This document shows positions 36,695-46,608 of a stretch of DNA of 64,000 bases, piece after piece. The DNA lies in contig JAULSN010000004.1 in NCBI GenBank assembly GCA_033439765.1, positions 506,001 to 570,000 on the forward strand. Direction: 5' to 3'. How positions within the stretch are numbered: position 1 is the stretch's first letter; every line of letters begins with the position of its first letter. The notes beneath the pieces were generated by a model that was not told the DNA's origin, searched no databases, and saw only the letters and a program-made list of their open reading frames with translations. A program made the translations under genes and the position numbers. Source of the DNA: Lasiosphaeria ovina (lineage: Eukaryota; Ascomycota; Sordariomycetes; Sordariales; Lasiosphaeriaceae).

Positions 36695-36884
36695 AAAAGT
36701 GCAAGGTCGACCTGCAACTTAAATTCTGCGAGGTCTTCTGCCCCTCCTCCCCTCAACCACTGTCCTGAACAACTTTTCTGCATCGCATCTCTCTTCCCCA
36801 AACCACACTCGGGAATATCGCACAAGCTTCTACATCTACACAATCACCGCACGTCGTCAGAAAAAGAACGCTCTCATATTCAAC

Positions 36885-37411
36885 ATGGCTCCCGCTGTCG
36901 GTATCGACTTGGGTACTACCTACTCCTGTGTGGGTATCTTCCGCGAGGATCGGTAAGCTTGACCCCCCTGACTTCTCGTCACTCGAGCCTGGCATTCTCG
37001 AACCCCCGGATTGCTAGCTTCTGAGCATTGTACTGACTCTTTCCCAGTTGCGAAATTATTGCAAATGACCAGGGTAACCGGACAACACCGTCGTTCGTGG
37101 CTTTCACGGACACGGAGCGCCTCATCGGAGATGCCGCCAAGAACCAGGTTGCCATGAACCCCCACAACACTGTCTTCGACGCCAAGCGCCTCATTGGCCG
37201 CAAGTTCGCCGATGCTGAAGTCCAGGCCGACATGAAGCACTTCCCCTTCACCATCATCGACCGTGGTGGCAAGCCAGTCGTCGAGGTTGAGTTCAAGGGC
37301 GAGAAGAAGACCTTCACACCCGAGGAGATCTCCTCCATGATCCTCACGAAGATGCGCGAGACCGCTGAAGCCTACCTCGGTGGCACTGTCAACAACGCCG
37401 TTGTCACTGTT

Positions 37412-37459
<48 letters not shown>

Positions 37460-39407
37460 TTAATTGCTGGCCTCAACGTCCTCCGTATCATCAACGAGCC
37501 CACTGCTGCAGCCATTGCCTACGGTCTCGACAAGAAGGTTGAGGGCGAGCGGAACGTGCTCATCTTCGATCTCGGTGGTGGTACCTTCGATGTGTCGCTC
37601 CTCACCATTGAGGAGGGTATCTTCGAGGTCAAGTCTACTGCTGGTGATACTCACTTGGGTGGTGAGGACTTCGACAACCGCCTCGTCAACCACTTTGTAT
37701 CCGAATTCAAAAGAAAGTTCAAAAAGTATGTCTAGTGTGTGATTTCCTTTTTGTCATTTCCTATTTTCCCATTTCTGTTCAGATTAGGCCCAGCTTGGGT
37801 CCTTTGGGGGATTTTGGGCTTTTTTTTTTTTTTTTTTTTTTTGCGTCTTTCCTGTATGACTGTGGCTCGCCGTTTTTTTTTTGGCGAGATGTATGCTAAC
37901 ACTTGGTCTAGGGTACGTTTTTTTCTCTCTCTCGGTTCCCCTTTCAGTCTTCCCATGGTACCCCCGTGGGACTCTCGGCAATCCCATCCCATAGCAATTC
38001 TCGACATTGGGGAGTATTGGGTCCCTTGCTGTTCTCTCCTCATTACCTTGGGATTCTGGCATCACGAGTTTTGGCAGCGTGCAGTTTGCTTTCGGGGCGA
38101 TTCTGCAGCACTCGTGAAGCAGAGTCCTCTAGGCCGTGTCCTGGTCATTGAGACGCGCAGACTTTTTGTTTATTTTCGAGCAAACGCTAACTTCCCCCTA
38201 GGATCTCTCCTCCAGCGCCCGTGCCCTGCGCCGTCTCCGCACTGCTTGCGAGCGTGCCAAGCGTACTCTCTCTTCGTCTGCCCAGACGTCGATCGAGATC
38301 GACTCTCTGTACGAGGGTATCGATTTCTACACCTCCATCACCCGTGCCCGCTTCGAGGAGCTGTGCCAGGATCTGTTCCGCTCCACCCTCCAGCCCGTGG
38401 ATCGCGTCCTGACCGACGCCAAGATCGACAAGTCTCAGGTCCATGAGATCGTCCTCGTCGGTGGATCTACCCGTATCCCCCGTGTCCAGAAGCTTATCAC
38501 CGACTACTTCAACGGCAAGGAGCCCAACAAGTCCATCAACCCCGATGAGGCTGTTGCGTACGGTGCTGCCGTCCAGGCCGCTATCCTGTCTGGCGACACT
38601 TCTTCCAAGTCTACCAACGAGATTCTGCTTTTGGACGTTGCCCCGTTGTCCCTGGGTATCGAGACTGCCGGTGGCATGATGACTAAGCTAATCCCCCGCA
38701 ACACCACCATCCCCACCAAGAAGTCCGAGGTCTTCTCTACCTTCTCCGACAACCAGCCTGGTGTGCTTATCCAGGTTTACGAGGGTGAGCGTCAACGCAC
38801 AAAGGACAACAACCTGCTTGGCAAGTTCGAGCTTACCGGCATCCCTCCTGCTCCCCGTGGCGTTCCTCAAATTGAGGTTACCTTCGATCTTGATGCCAAC
38901 AACATCATCAATATCTCCGCTGTCGAGAAGGGCACCGGAAAGACCAACCAGATCGTTATCACCAACGACAAGGGCCGCCTCTCGAAGGAGGAGATTGAGC
39001 GTATGCTCAGCGAGGCCGAGAAGTTCAAGGAGGAGGATGAGGCTGAGGCCCGTCGCGTCTCTGCCAAGAACGGTCTCGAGTCTTATGCCTACTCCCTGCG
39101 CAACACTCTCGCCGACTCCAAGGTCGATGAGAAGCTTGATGCTGGCGACAAGGAGACACTCAAGGCTGAGATTGACAAGGTCGTCTCTTGGCTCGACGAG
39201 AGCCAGCAGGCTACCCGTGAGGAGTATGAGGAGCACCAGAAGGAGCTCGAGGCTGTTGCCAACCCCATCATGATGAAGTTCTACGGTGCGGGTGCTGGTG
39301 GCATGCCTGGCGGCATGCCCGGCGGCCCTGGTGGCTTCCCCGGTGCTCCGGGTGGCGGAGCTGGTGCCACCCACGATGATGGCCCCACTGTTGAGGAGGT
39401 CGACTAA
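36885..39407 (+). CDS. hsp70: Cytosolic Hsp70 chaperone (SSA type)
   Basis: ATP-dependent chaperone of the cytosol and nucleus. Exons: 36885-36952, 37048-37725, a single base at 37912, and 38202-39407, giving 650 residues, the standard length. Visible features: nucleotide-binding [12 protein letters not shown] and [19 protein letters not shown]; the DnaK-family signature [17 protein letters not shown] with [34 protein letters not shown]; the substrate-binding domain; a Gly/Met/Pro-rich linker ([10 protein letters not shown]); and the C-terminal EEVD that docks TPR co-chaperones. Intron 1 (36953-37047) splits an Arg codon. Exon 2 ends with two bases of a Lys codon and the last exon starts at a codon boundary ([12 protein letters not shown]), so one extra base is required; the G at 37912 is flanked by consensus splice sites. 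Introns 37726-37911 and 37913-38201 are unusually long for this window, and the first holds a 23-T run (37820-37842). Confidence 0.97.
37912..37912 (+). other. hsp70: Predicted 1-nucleotide micro-exon of hsp70
   Basis: Upstream: branch GCTAAC at 37895-37900 and acceptor TCTAG ending at 37911. Downstream: donor GTACGT starting at 37913. The single G completes the Lys codon AA|G before GAT (Asp) of the conserved KKDLS. Omitting it shifts the frame of the 402-codon last exon. Confidence 0.8.
38029..38077. repeat. 49-bp inverted repeat, left arm (in the last hsp70 intron)
   Basis: Matches the reverse complement of 39757-39805 at 48 of 49 bases. It lies wholly inside the intron before the last hsp70 exon. 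Confidence 0.95.
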
Positions 39408-39756
39408 ATTAGCCGCCTTAATTGGTCTGCTATTCTCTATGCATTAGTAGATTGGACTCCTTTCGATGAGTTGCAGTGCGCGCTCAGTGGATCTGCGGAG
39501 TAATGGGTATGGGCCGACACCTAGATCTGCTTTGCTTTTATTATCATGATCATGATACAGGGGGAAAAGTTCCGGAGGCTCCAGGCTTGTATTTTAATAA
39601 CGATTCCCATTTCCTAGCAATGAACAAAATTCACCATCTTTGGTCCGCGTGCCGTATGTTATGTGGTACATTGCCTTGATGTCGGAAACTGTTTACTATG
39701 TCGTGACTGCCCGAAAGTGCACTTCCACCCAGGGACCCCTGTCGCCCTGACCTGTC

Positions 39757-39805
39757 CTGCCAAAACTCGTGATGCCAGAATCCCAAGGTAATAAGGAGAG
39801 AACAG
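39757..39805. repeat. 49-bp inverted repeat, right arm (350 bases after the hsp70 stop)
   Basis: Reverse-complement partner of 38029-38077 with one G/A difference. Flanking bases outside the 49 do not align, so the boundaries are sharp. Confidence 0.95.
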
Positions 39806-39929
39806 TAGAAAAGGATCAATACGCTGTCAAAAGTGCTTATCATGTCCCGCCCGGATGGCTACTTGTCAAGGCTCCAAAAACGCCGAACCAAGGGGGCAAA
39901 GCCCCTCGATCAACCGTTGTGTTGTGATT

Positions 39930-40310
39930 CAGCGCACCTCTAGAGATGAGAGGCCGTTTGACTAATAAGACAGGCACTTGTAGAAGGAATACAGGGCTTT
40001 GGAATTATATCTGAGGGGTTCTAATTACTATCGCCTCCCTCGGAGAGAAACTTTGAGGCATCTATACGAGGGAGACGAGGCCTTTAAGGTTCTTCATAAG
40101 GGATCCGGAGTAATTAGTTAGTACGCCTCCCTTAGAGAAAAACGCAGGGGCATACTTACAAGTGAGATAACGGCTTTTGGATTCTATATTAGGGGTTCTA
40201 ATTGCTCGCACCTCCCTTGGAGAGAAACTTTGAGGCATCTATACGAGGTAGGAGAGGGCTTTTGCGTTCAATAATAGGGGTTCTAATAACTCACGTCTTG
40301 GGCAAATGCA
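39930..40310. repeat. Degenerate ~84-93-bp tandem repeat
   Basis: Units share the order GGCTTTTGGATTCTATATTA, then GGGGTTCTAATTAC, then GCCTCCCTTGGAGAGAAAC, then GAGGCATCTATACGAGG. Better copies start near 39995 and 40172, a decayed one near 40079, and partial ones near 39930 and 40256. Another diverged fragment lies at about 40885-40960. Confidence 0.85.
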
Positions 40311-40617
40311 GGGTAAATCGACAGGTCGGAAGCGAACGGTAGACTTTGTGTCAATTGGGGATCTGAGTGCGTTGCCGACCCAACATAGGTCTCAGTACCC
40401 TGCTCATCCTGCATCGGTATCCAGCACCACTGTAAAGCTTTCTGCAGTATAACGATCGGATATAAGAGGTCAGTGAAATGATCCTCGCAGAATGCCAACG
40501 CCAAAGCTGCCGCTCTCTCCGGGATCAAGCTCGGAGACAAGTCGAACACGGGCAGAAGTTTAGTGTAAACCACCTCCCGAGTGTAGCCGTAAGGTGGTCA
40601 AGTTGATCCCCGTGAGA

Positions 40618-40810
40618 TCATATCCCATCCCATCCGATGAGGACCCCATCCCACGAGGACCATCCCATGAAGACCCCAGCCCACGAGGACCTATCCCGTG
40701 GGGGCCTTATTTTATCCTACTAGAAGCCCACTCCACAAAGAGCCTATCTCACGATGGCCCTATCGCGTGAGAAACCCATCCTAAAAGGAGCATATCCCAT
40801 TCCTAAGGAT
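40618..40810. repeat. ~16-bp minisatellite (ATCCCACGAGGACCCC-like)
   Basis: About eleven imperfect units follow one another, most starting ATCC/ATCT and containing CACGAGGAC or CACGATGGC variants. Period is 15-19 bases. Units drift gradually along the array, indicating old tandem growth plus point mutation. Confidence 0.85.
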
Positions 40811-41058
40811 AGAAGTCTTGAATGGCGTAATCAACTCGGCCTAGAAAAGCCTTCACGAGGAGATGTTATGAAGAAGACAGGGCATCGTGGCTCGGTATTA
40901 GGGATTATAATAACTCGTGCCTCTCTCTGGGAAAAATTATTTAGGGCTGGCAGAAAGGCAGTAACGCATTGTTCGTCTCGGAAAGTCTAACGTGGATAAC
41001 GACTCAAGGGCCGGAAAAAGTTTCGACATTAGATAATAGTTACAAAAAGACGGGCTAG

Positions 41059-41904
41059 CTAATGGTCCTGATCACTGTCGTCCTGCGGCCGACTCGCAAT
41101 GCCCAGCTCTTCACGGATCTTCCTCCTGCGCTCGAGCTGGGCGAGCTGGTACTCGACGTCGTCGTGGACGGGGGGCGCGAACTTCTCTTGGAAGGCCTCG
41201 CCGGGCTGCGCGGGCTCGCGGCGGCTCTGCCAGACGTCCTCGCTGCTGGGGCGGCCGCCGCCGTACTTCTTCTCCTCCTTGTCGCGGTAGTGCGCCTTGA
41301 TGGCGGCCGCCTTCTGCTCGGCGCCGTACGTGCGCGTGCGCATGCACAGCCAGAAGTCGTCCCACAGGTCGCTGCAGTTGCGCATCGTCCCGTACCGGTA
41401 GATGGCGTTCCACTGCGACCCCACCGTGTGGCAGTGCCACGCGTAGTCGAACGCGTCCCGGCACGACATGGTCTCCGGGAGCTGTACCTCTGAGAGTGCG
41501 AGCGACTCGGGCGACCGCGTGGGTGGTGGTGGGGATTGTGAGGATTGGTGTTGTGTGGACGACTCGCTGTCGGACCCCTTCATGGTGAACCATGATGAGG
41601 AAAAGGTCCGCGAGGTTGTGGAGGAGAAGGGGGACGGCTTCTTACGGATGTCGTCTGTGGGTGCTGGCTGCTGTTCCCGTTGCTGCTGGTATCTCTGCTG
41701 GTTGCCTTTGGTCTCTTCCTGTAGCATCTCTAGGAACTTTTGGATCTCGGGGTCCATGTCGGAGTTGCTGTTCGCTTGTTTGGACGCGTTCGGGGCCGCG
41801 GCCGCGCGAGGCGCTGGTTTGGGGTTCGAGGCCATAGTTAGGGTGGTGATGGTGGTGGTGGTGGTTGAGGGAGCGGAAGAAGTTGACTGCCAGAACCAGC
41901 CCAT
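41059..41904 (-). CDS. EMI1: Emi1 family protein (DUF3128), early meiotic induction
   Basis: Yeast Emi1 is needed for induction of the meiotic regulator IME1 and affects mitochondrial function and sporulation. One exon of 281 residues from the ATG at 41904 (MGWFWQSTSS); the frame stays open farther upstream but has no ATG there. After a low-complexity Ser/Thr/Pro/Gln region, the conserved domain (about residues 145-195) reads MSCRDAFDYAWHCHTVGSQWNAIYRYG, then TMRNCSDLWDDFWLCMRTR. It holds two CX9C pairs (CRDAFDYAWHC and CSDLWDDFWLC), suggesting a disulfide-linked helical hairpin. A charged C-terminal helix with EYQLAQLERRRKIREELGI follows. It is divergent from the YME2 gene. Confidence 0.9.
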   Translation of the reverse strand: MGWFWQSTSSAPSTTTTTITTLTMASNPKPAPRAAAAPNASKQANSNSDMDPEIQKFLEMLQEETKGNQQRYQQQREQQPAPTDDIRKKPSPFSSTTSRTFSSSWFTMKGSDSESSTQHQSSQSPPPPTRSPESLALSEVQLPETMSCRDAFDYAWHCHTVGSQWNAIYRYGTMRNCSDLWDDFWLCMRTRTYGAEQKAAAIKAHYRDKEEKKYGGGRPSSEDVWQSRREPAQPGEAFQEKFAPPVHDDVEYQLAQLERRRKIREELGIASRPQDDSDQDH

Positions 41905-42786
41905 TGTGGCGATTGTGTAGGGATGCGACTGGCGGGTAGTTATCGGAGAGCGAGGGTTCCTTGTTGTATACGGCCGATTGGAGCTGCTGGTAGGAGCGAG
42001 TGGATTGAATCGGTGTCGACGAGGGCAAAGCTGGGTATGCAACAGAGGACAATATAAACAGCAGGCCGCAGAGAGGGGTAGCACAAACGAGCGTGAGGGC
42101 AGCGAGGGGCAGGGCGCTTCCGCGAAAGCCAAAGTCTCGTGATAACGACCTCCCGTCTATGCGAATGGCCTAAAGCGTTAAGGACCTGCATTAAGAGTGC
42201 CCCGCCGCCCCTAGACGAACCGCAATGCTCATTGGCTGTTAGCGCTGATGTCTGTGCTCTTAAGACATTGAGCGTGGGGCCAGTTCGGGAAAGGCTTAGT
42301 TAGCCCTTCGATGACCTCACTGGCAGCAGCCCGGTCTAGGCTGATCTGCCGCAGCCGCTGCCTCTTGGTCCGTTAACTTCCATTGGCACCCAGCCATCTT
42401 GAAGGAGCTGCAATTCTTCAATTTGCAGCGAACGAAGCATTTTCTCTCAAGTCTCGAGTTGGAAGGGGCAAACATCGCGGGCCCTCTTTTCTTGCTATAG
42501 CATCTTATTTGGGATTGCATTGCATTGCATTGCATTGCAGCTCTGAGGTTAGTGGAGAGACTCGTCCTGAACAAGCAGTTCAATGTTGTTTTCAAGGTTG
42601 ACCGACAGTTTGCTGACGCGATGCTTCTAGATACGCAAGTCATTCTGTCGCTAAGTCGCGGCCATTACGGTGTGCGCCGTCATTCGCCAGGACCTGCATG
42701 TCCTAGACGGTGTATGACCGCAGACTGTCTACCTTCGGTAGTTCAGCTGTCCATCCCTGGTCAGGATCGTGCTGTGCCATGAGGAG
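41905..42786. other. Intergenic, divergent promoter region EMI1 / YME2
   Basis: About 880 bases. Contains a pentanucleotide repeat, (TTGCA)5, at about 42514-42540. No gene is supported. Confidence 0.5.
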
Positions 42787-45552
42787 ATGATCCCGGCACG
42801 CATTCTGTATCGGCCGCTGGCCAGGCGGGGCGGCCTTGAGGCGTCATCGCTCGCCGCGGCCCGTATCGCCCGGCTCCGACTTCCACTCGCCCCGGGACAC
42901 GACAGGCGAACGCCCCGGAGATGGGAGACCACTGTCAGCACCGAGTACAAGGAGAGCGGGCATATCGCCGCCACACCCCACGAGGCTATTCTCTTTTTCA
43001 GCAGTGAGTCGTGTGTTACCGTATTCGTGTGTGAATTATCAGGCTAATCCCTCAAACAGACCTATTCCCCATGAGGCTCAGTCTCATCACCTTCTGGCGC
43101 CCTTGGGAGAGCAGTCGCGATGTCGCCGATATCCTCAAAAAGTTTGAAAACTCGTCTTTTGGCATGCTCGATCCCATCAACATGGTCAAGCGGGCTATCC
43201 CTGAAGACGTCCCGATTAAGGTCACGGATATTATTCCCCGGCTCAAGGACGGCGGCGCGTTTGTGAAATTCACCCATCTAGGCGACATGTCGGCATCCCA
43301 GATCCAAGGTAGGTAATTTGGCGGCACCCCCTTTGCTGCTACCTGTCTTAACCAGTTGCTGACAACCTCCTAGACAAGCTCGCCGACCTGCTAGACAAGA
43401 ACCCAATCCGGCCGTGGTTCAGCCTCTTCCGGGGCATCAGAGTCGGCCTTGTTCAGGGCCGCCCATGGCTCGAGGACCTCTACCGGTTCCCAAAGGGCCG
43501 CTTGAGGGTCGAGTTTGTGCCTGCTACTGACTCGGAGCCGCCTGCAGATCTCTCCCAAGAGACGCTGTACAGCATCTTTCGTCAGTACGGAAAGATTAGC
43601 GACATCTCTTCTCAATCTTCCGAGTCCAAAGTCGTACCAAGGTATGCCTACGTCGACTTTTCCATGGTCAGGGACGCCGTAATGGCAAGGAATTGCATGC
43701 ACGGCTTCATTCTCCGCGAGGAGGGCAGCAAAACTGCAACCAGGTTGCGCCTGTCATACGAGCAGCGAGTCAAGGCTCACCGCATCTGGGACTGGATTTC
43801 GAACCACCCACGGATTGTCATCCCCATCGTTGCCGCCTTCTTGGCTGCATTCACTGTGGCCGTGTTCGATCCGATCCGCGAGTACTTTGTTAAGGTATGT
43901 TGATGCATTTAGTTCCCCTTAGCTCCTCTCTGGGCTCCTCGAAGAAACGGTGCAGCGCTGACGTTGCACAGGCCCACGTACAAAGGTCTTTTGAGTTCAC
44001 CAACAGCAAGCTGTACAAATGGTTCAAGCGTCAGGCGGACGATATTCGTGTGTTCCGTAAGCGGAGAAACGAGCACGAAGGCCTCAATGCGCTATTTACC
44101 CACCGCAAGGATCTGATTGACTCCATACACAGCGCATTGCTGGACTCGGTAGACACCTTTGTTGTCGTCCATGGGCCGCGGGGCTCCGGAGGGAGGGAGC
44201 TTGTTTTAGACCAAGTTCTCCAAGGACGGAAGGATGTTTTGGTCCTGGACTGCAAGCCGGTTGTGGAGACCCGTGGCGAGGCTGGTCTCATTGGGAACCT
44301 TGCCGGTCAGGTTGGGTATCGACCCGTGTTCTCGTGGTCCAACAACATAAGCAACCTCGTCGACCTGGCCATTCAGGGGACGACGGGCGTGAAGGCTGGC
44401 TTCTCCGAGAACCTAGAATCACAGGTCGTCAAGATCCTCGAGATTTCTGCCTCGGCGCTCAAGGGCGTTGCCCTGGACGGCAGAAAGAAGACGGATCTGG
44501 ACGCGGACCTCTCGGAAGATGCTTACCTCGAGGCCCACCCGGAAAAGCGAGCCGTCGTCGTCATCGACAATTTCCTGCACAAGAATGAGGATAAAGCCAT
44601 TGTCTACGATAAACTTTCCGACTGGGCTGCAGCTCTTGTGCAGTCCAACATCGCTCATGTCATCTTCTTGACCAATGATACTTCGTATTCGAAGTCGCTA
44701 TCTAAGGCCCTGCCAGATCGCGTCTTCCACCAGGTCACGCTAGGCGACTTGTCGCCCGTCGTTGCGAAGCAATTTGTCATCTCCCAGCTTGCCTCTCAGG
44801 ATGGCTTAGCAGATACCGAAGGCGAGGATGCAACCCCCAGCCCTGTCATCACCGAAAAGCAGCGCCGGGAAGATCTAAGAGAGCTGGACGAGTGCATAGA
44901 GGCGCTTGGGGGACGTCTGACGGACCTGCAAATCCTTGCGCGCAGGCTCAAAATCGGCCAGACTCCCAAGAAGGCTGTCTCAGAAATCATCGAGCAGAGC
45001 GCGGCAGAGATCTTGAGGATGTTCTTGCTCACCAACAAGAAAGCCGGCGAAGGAGACAAGAGTTGGTCGACAGAGCAAGCTTGGTATCTGATCAAGGAGA
45101 TAGGGGAGAAGGAGAGCCTCCGGTACAACGAAGTGCTGCTGTCCAACACATTTGCTTCTTCCACCAACCCTGGGGCTGCCAATGCCGAGTCCGCCATCGA
45201 GAGTCTGGCCGACGCCGAGCTCATCACCGTCAAGTCGGTCAACGGGCGTCCCCAGACCATTCGCGCCGGCAAGCCCGTGTACCAGTCGGCCTTCTCCAAG
45301 CTGCTGCAGGATACCGTGGTCAAGTCCAGGATGAACCTGGCGCTGCTGACAGAGCTCGCAAAGATCGAGGCTAAGAACATTGACAAGGTCGAGACGGAGC
45401 TCAGCGTGCTCGCGAGCCTGCCAACCAAGCCCTACCAGACCACGGACCGGATCAACTACCTGCTCGACAAGCTCCAGACTAGTCAGAAGAAGATCATGTC
45501 CTTTGAGAAGGACATGGCGGGGCTGAAGAAGGTGCTGTCGCAGGAGGCCTAA
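42787..45552 (+). CDS. YME2: Mitochondrial escape protein 2 (Yme2), inner-membrane nucleoid factor
   Basis: Yme2 spans the mitochondrial inner membrane and maintains mtDNA nucleoid number and structure. Exons 42787-43003, 43060-43308, 43374-43894 and 43972-45552 join in frame to 855 residues. The N-terminus MIPARILYRPLARRGG is a basic presequence. Conserved: HIAATPHEAILFFSNLFPMRL, then FENSSFGMLDPINMVKRAIPEDVPIKV; an RRM-like domain (about residues 200-275, LRVEFVP ... RYAYVDFSMVRDAVMARN); a transmembrane helix (about 303-320, IVIPIVAAFLAAFTVAVF); and a P-loop ATPase-like domain (about 395 onward, VVVHGPRGSGGRELVLDQ, with VVVIDNFLH as the likely Walker B strand). The P-loop has Gly where Lys is usual. 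The first in-frame ATG was chosen. It converges on the CENP-C gene. Confidence 0.95.
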
Positions 45553-46608
45553 TGGCGGACAACGATGCTGTCGCAGATGGTATAGTAGGTGTATATACTT
45601 GGGGTGTGTTGGTAGTATATTTTTGCGTTAGTCAGAAGCCTTCTTGTATCGATATTGCGACTCCTCTCAGCGGACAGGCCTGCAGACATTGAACATAGAT
45701 ACCCTTCTTTAATGTAAACAATTTTAATAGTTTTCTTGAAACGACTAACATTCAAATCTGTCCTCTTAATGCGGGGCGGGATGGTTTGAGCCTTGTTTTA
45801 TTTAAATATTTACATACCTTATTTACTTTCCTTATTTACTATTGGTATCTTGGTTCGCCTCTGGCATGAAAGGGGGAGGTGGCAAAATGGAGACGAAAAA
45901 AAGCGAAAACAGTGTGGAACAAGCAGCTGCCATTAACGAGCAGACGTCACCCCGTTCCACAGACCGCATCACAAGCCTATTGATCCGTAGGTTTTGTTTT
46001 GATATCATCATGGACATGTATACTATGCATAGTTCCGAAACCCAGCATTCATGTCGATTCATCTACTCCACAACTTGCTTCGATAGCATGAAACAAATCA
46101 GATAATCCCAGGTTCCAGCGCTGGCAGATATATATAACCAGAGACAGACAGACAGACGCAGACAACCCGAATCTTCAGTGATAGGCAATCATAAGAAAAG
46201 AGGGGAAAAAAAAACAGCTCAGTTAGCTGACCGAGTAGGTATATAAGGATAGCCCGATCAAGCATTCAACAGACAGCACGCAAAACAACAGCGCACAAAA
46301 CAAAGAAAACGGAACCGAAAACGGAACCGAAAACGCAACAAAAGTCAGTAGATGCCCGCTCCGTGATTCCCTAGTTCCCTGGCCCCCGAACTCCTGATTC
46401 CATCCATCCCTAACTCCGATCCTGTCCGTCCCTTAAAAGCGTACTCCTGAAAAAAAGGCAGCCAGCGCAGCGCTCACTTGCCTGCCTGGCTGCTGGCTAG
46501 TTATTTCCATGAAACTAGGACACTACACTACACTTCAATACTCAGAAGCCTTTCCTCACAAGTTCTACACCGTCTCATCCACTCGGCCAGGTCAGCAGCC
46601 GGCCGCTC
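45553..46608. other. Intergenic, convergent 3' flanks
   Basis: About 1.05 kb between convergent YME2 and CENP-C. Contains short repeats: CAGA units near 46143-46163 and an ACGGAACCGAAA repeat near 46308-46336. No gene is supported. Confidence 0.5.

Larger units (their letters stand above)
35337..36884. other. Intergenic, divergent promoter region hydrolase / hsp70
   Basis: About 1.5 kb. It includes heat-shock-element-like sequences upstream of hsp70 (separate entries) and a C/A-rich leader at about 36730-36880. No gene is supported. Confidence 0.5.
39408..41058. other. Intergenic repeat-rich region between hsp70 and Emi1 genes
   Basis: About 1.65 kb between convergent genes. It holds the hsp70 3' UTR, the right arm of the 49-bp inverted repeat, a degenerate ~88-bp tandem array and a ~16-bp minisatellite (separate entries). 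No coding sequence is supported. Confidence 0.6.

Noticed and set aside
37739..38446. 235-codon plus-strand frame inside hsp70
   Set aside because: Runs through both introns including the poly-T tract, then in the wrong register of the last exon.
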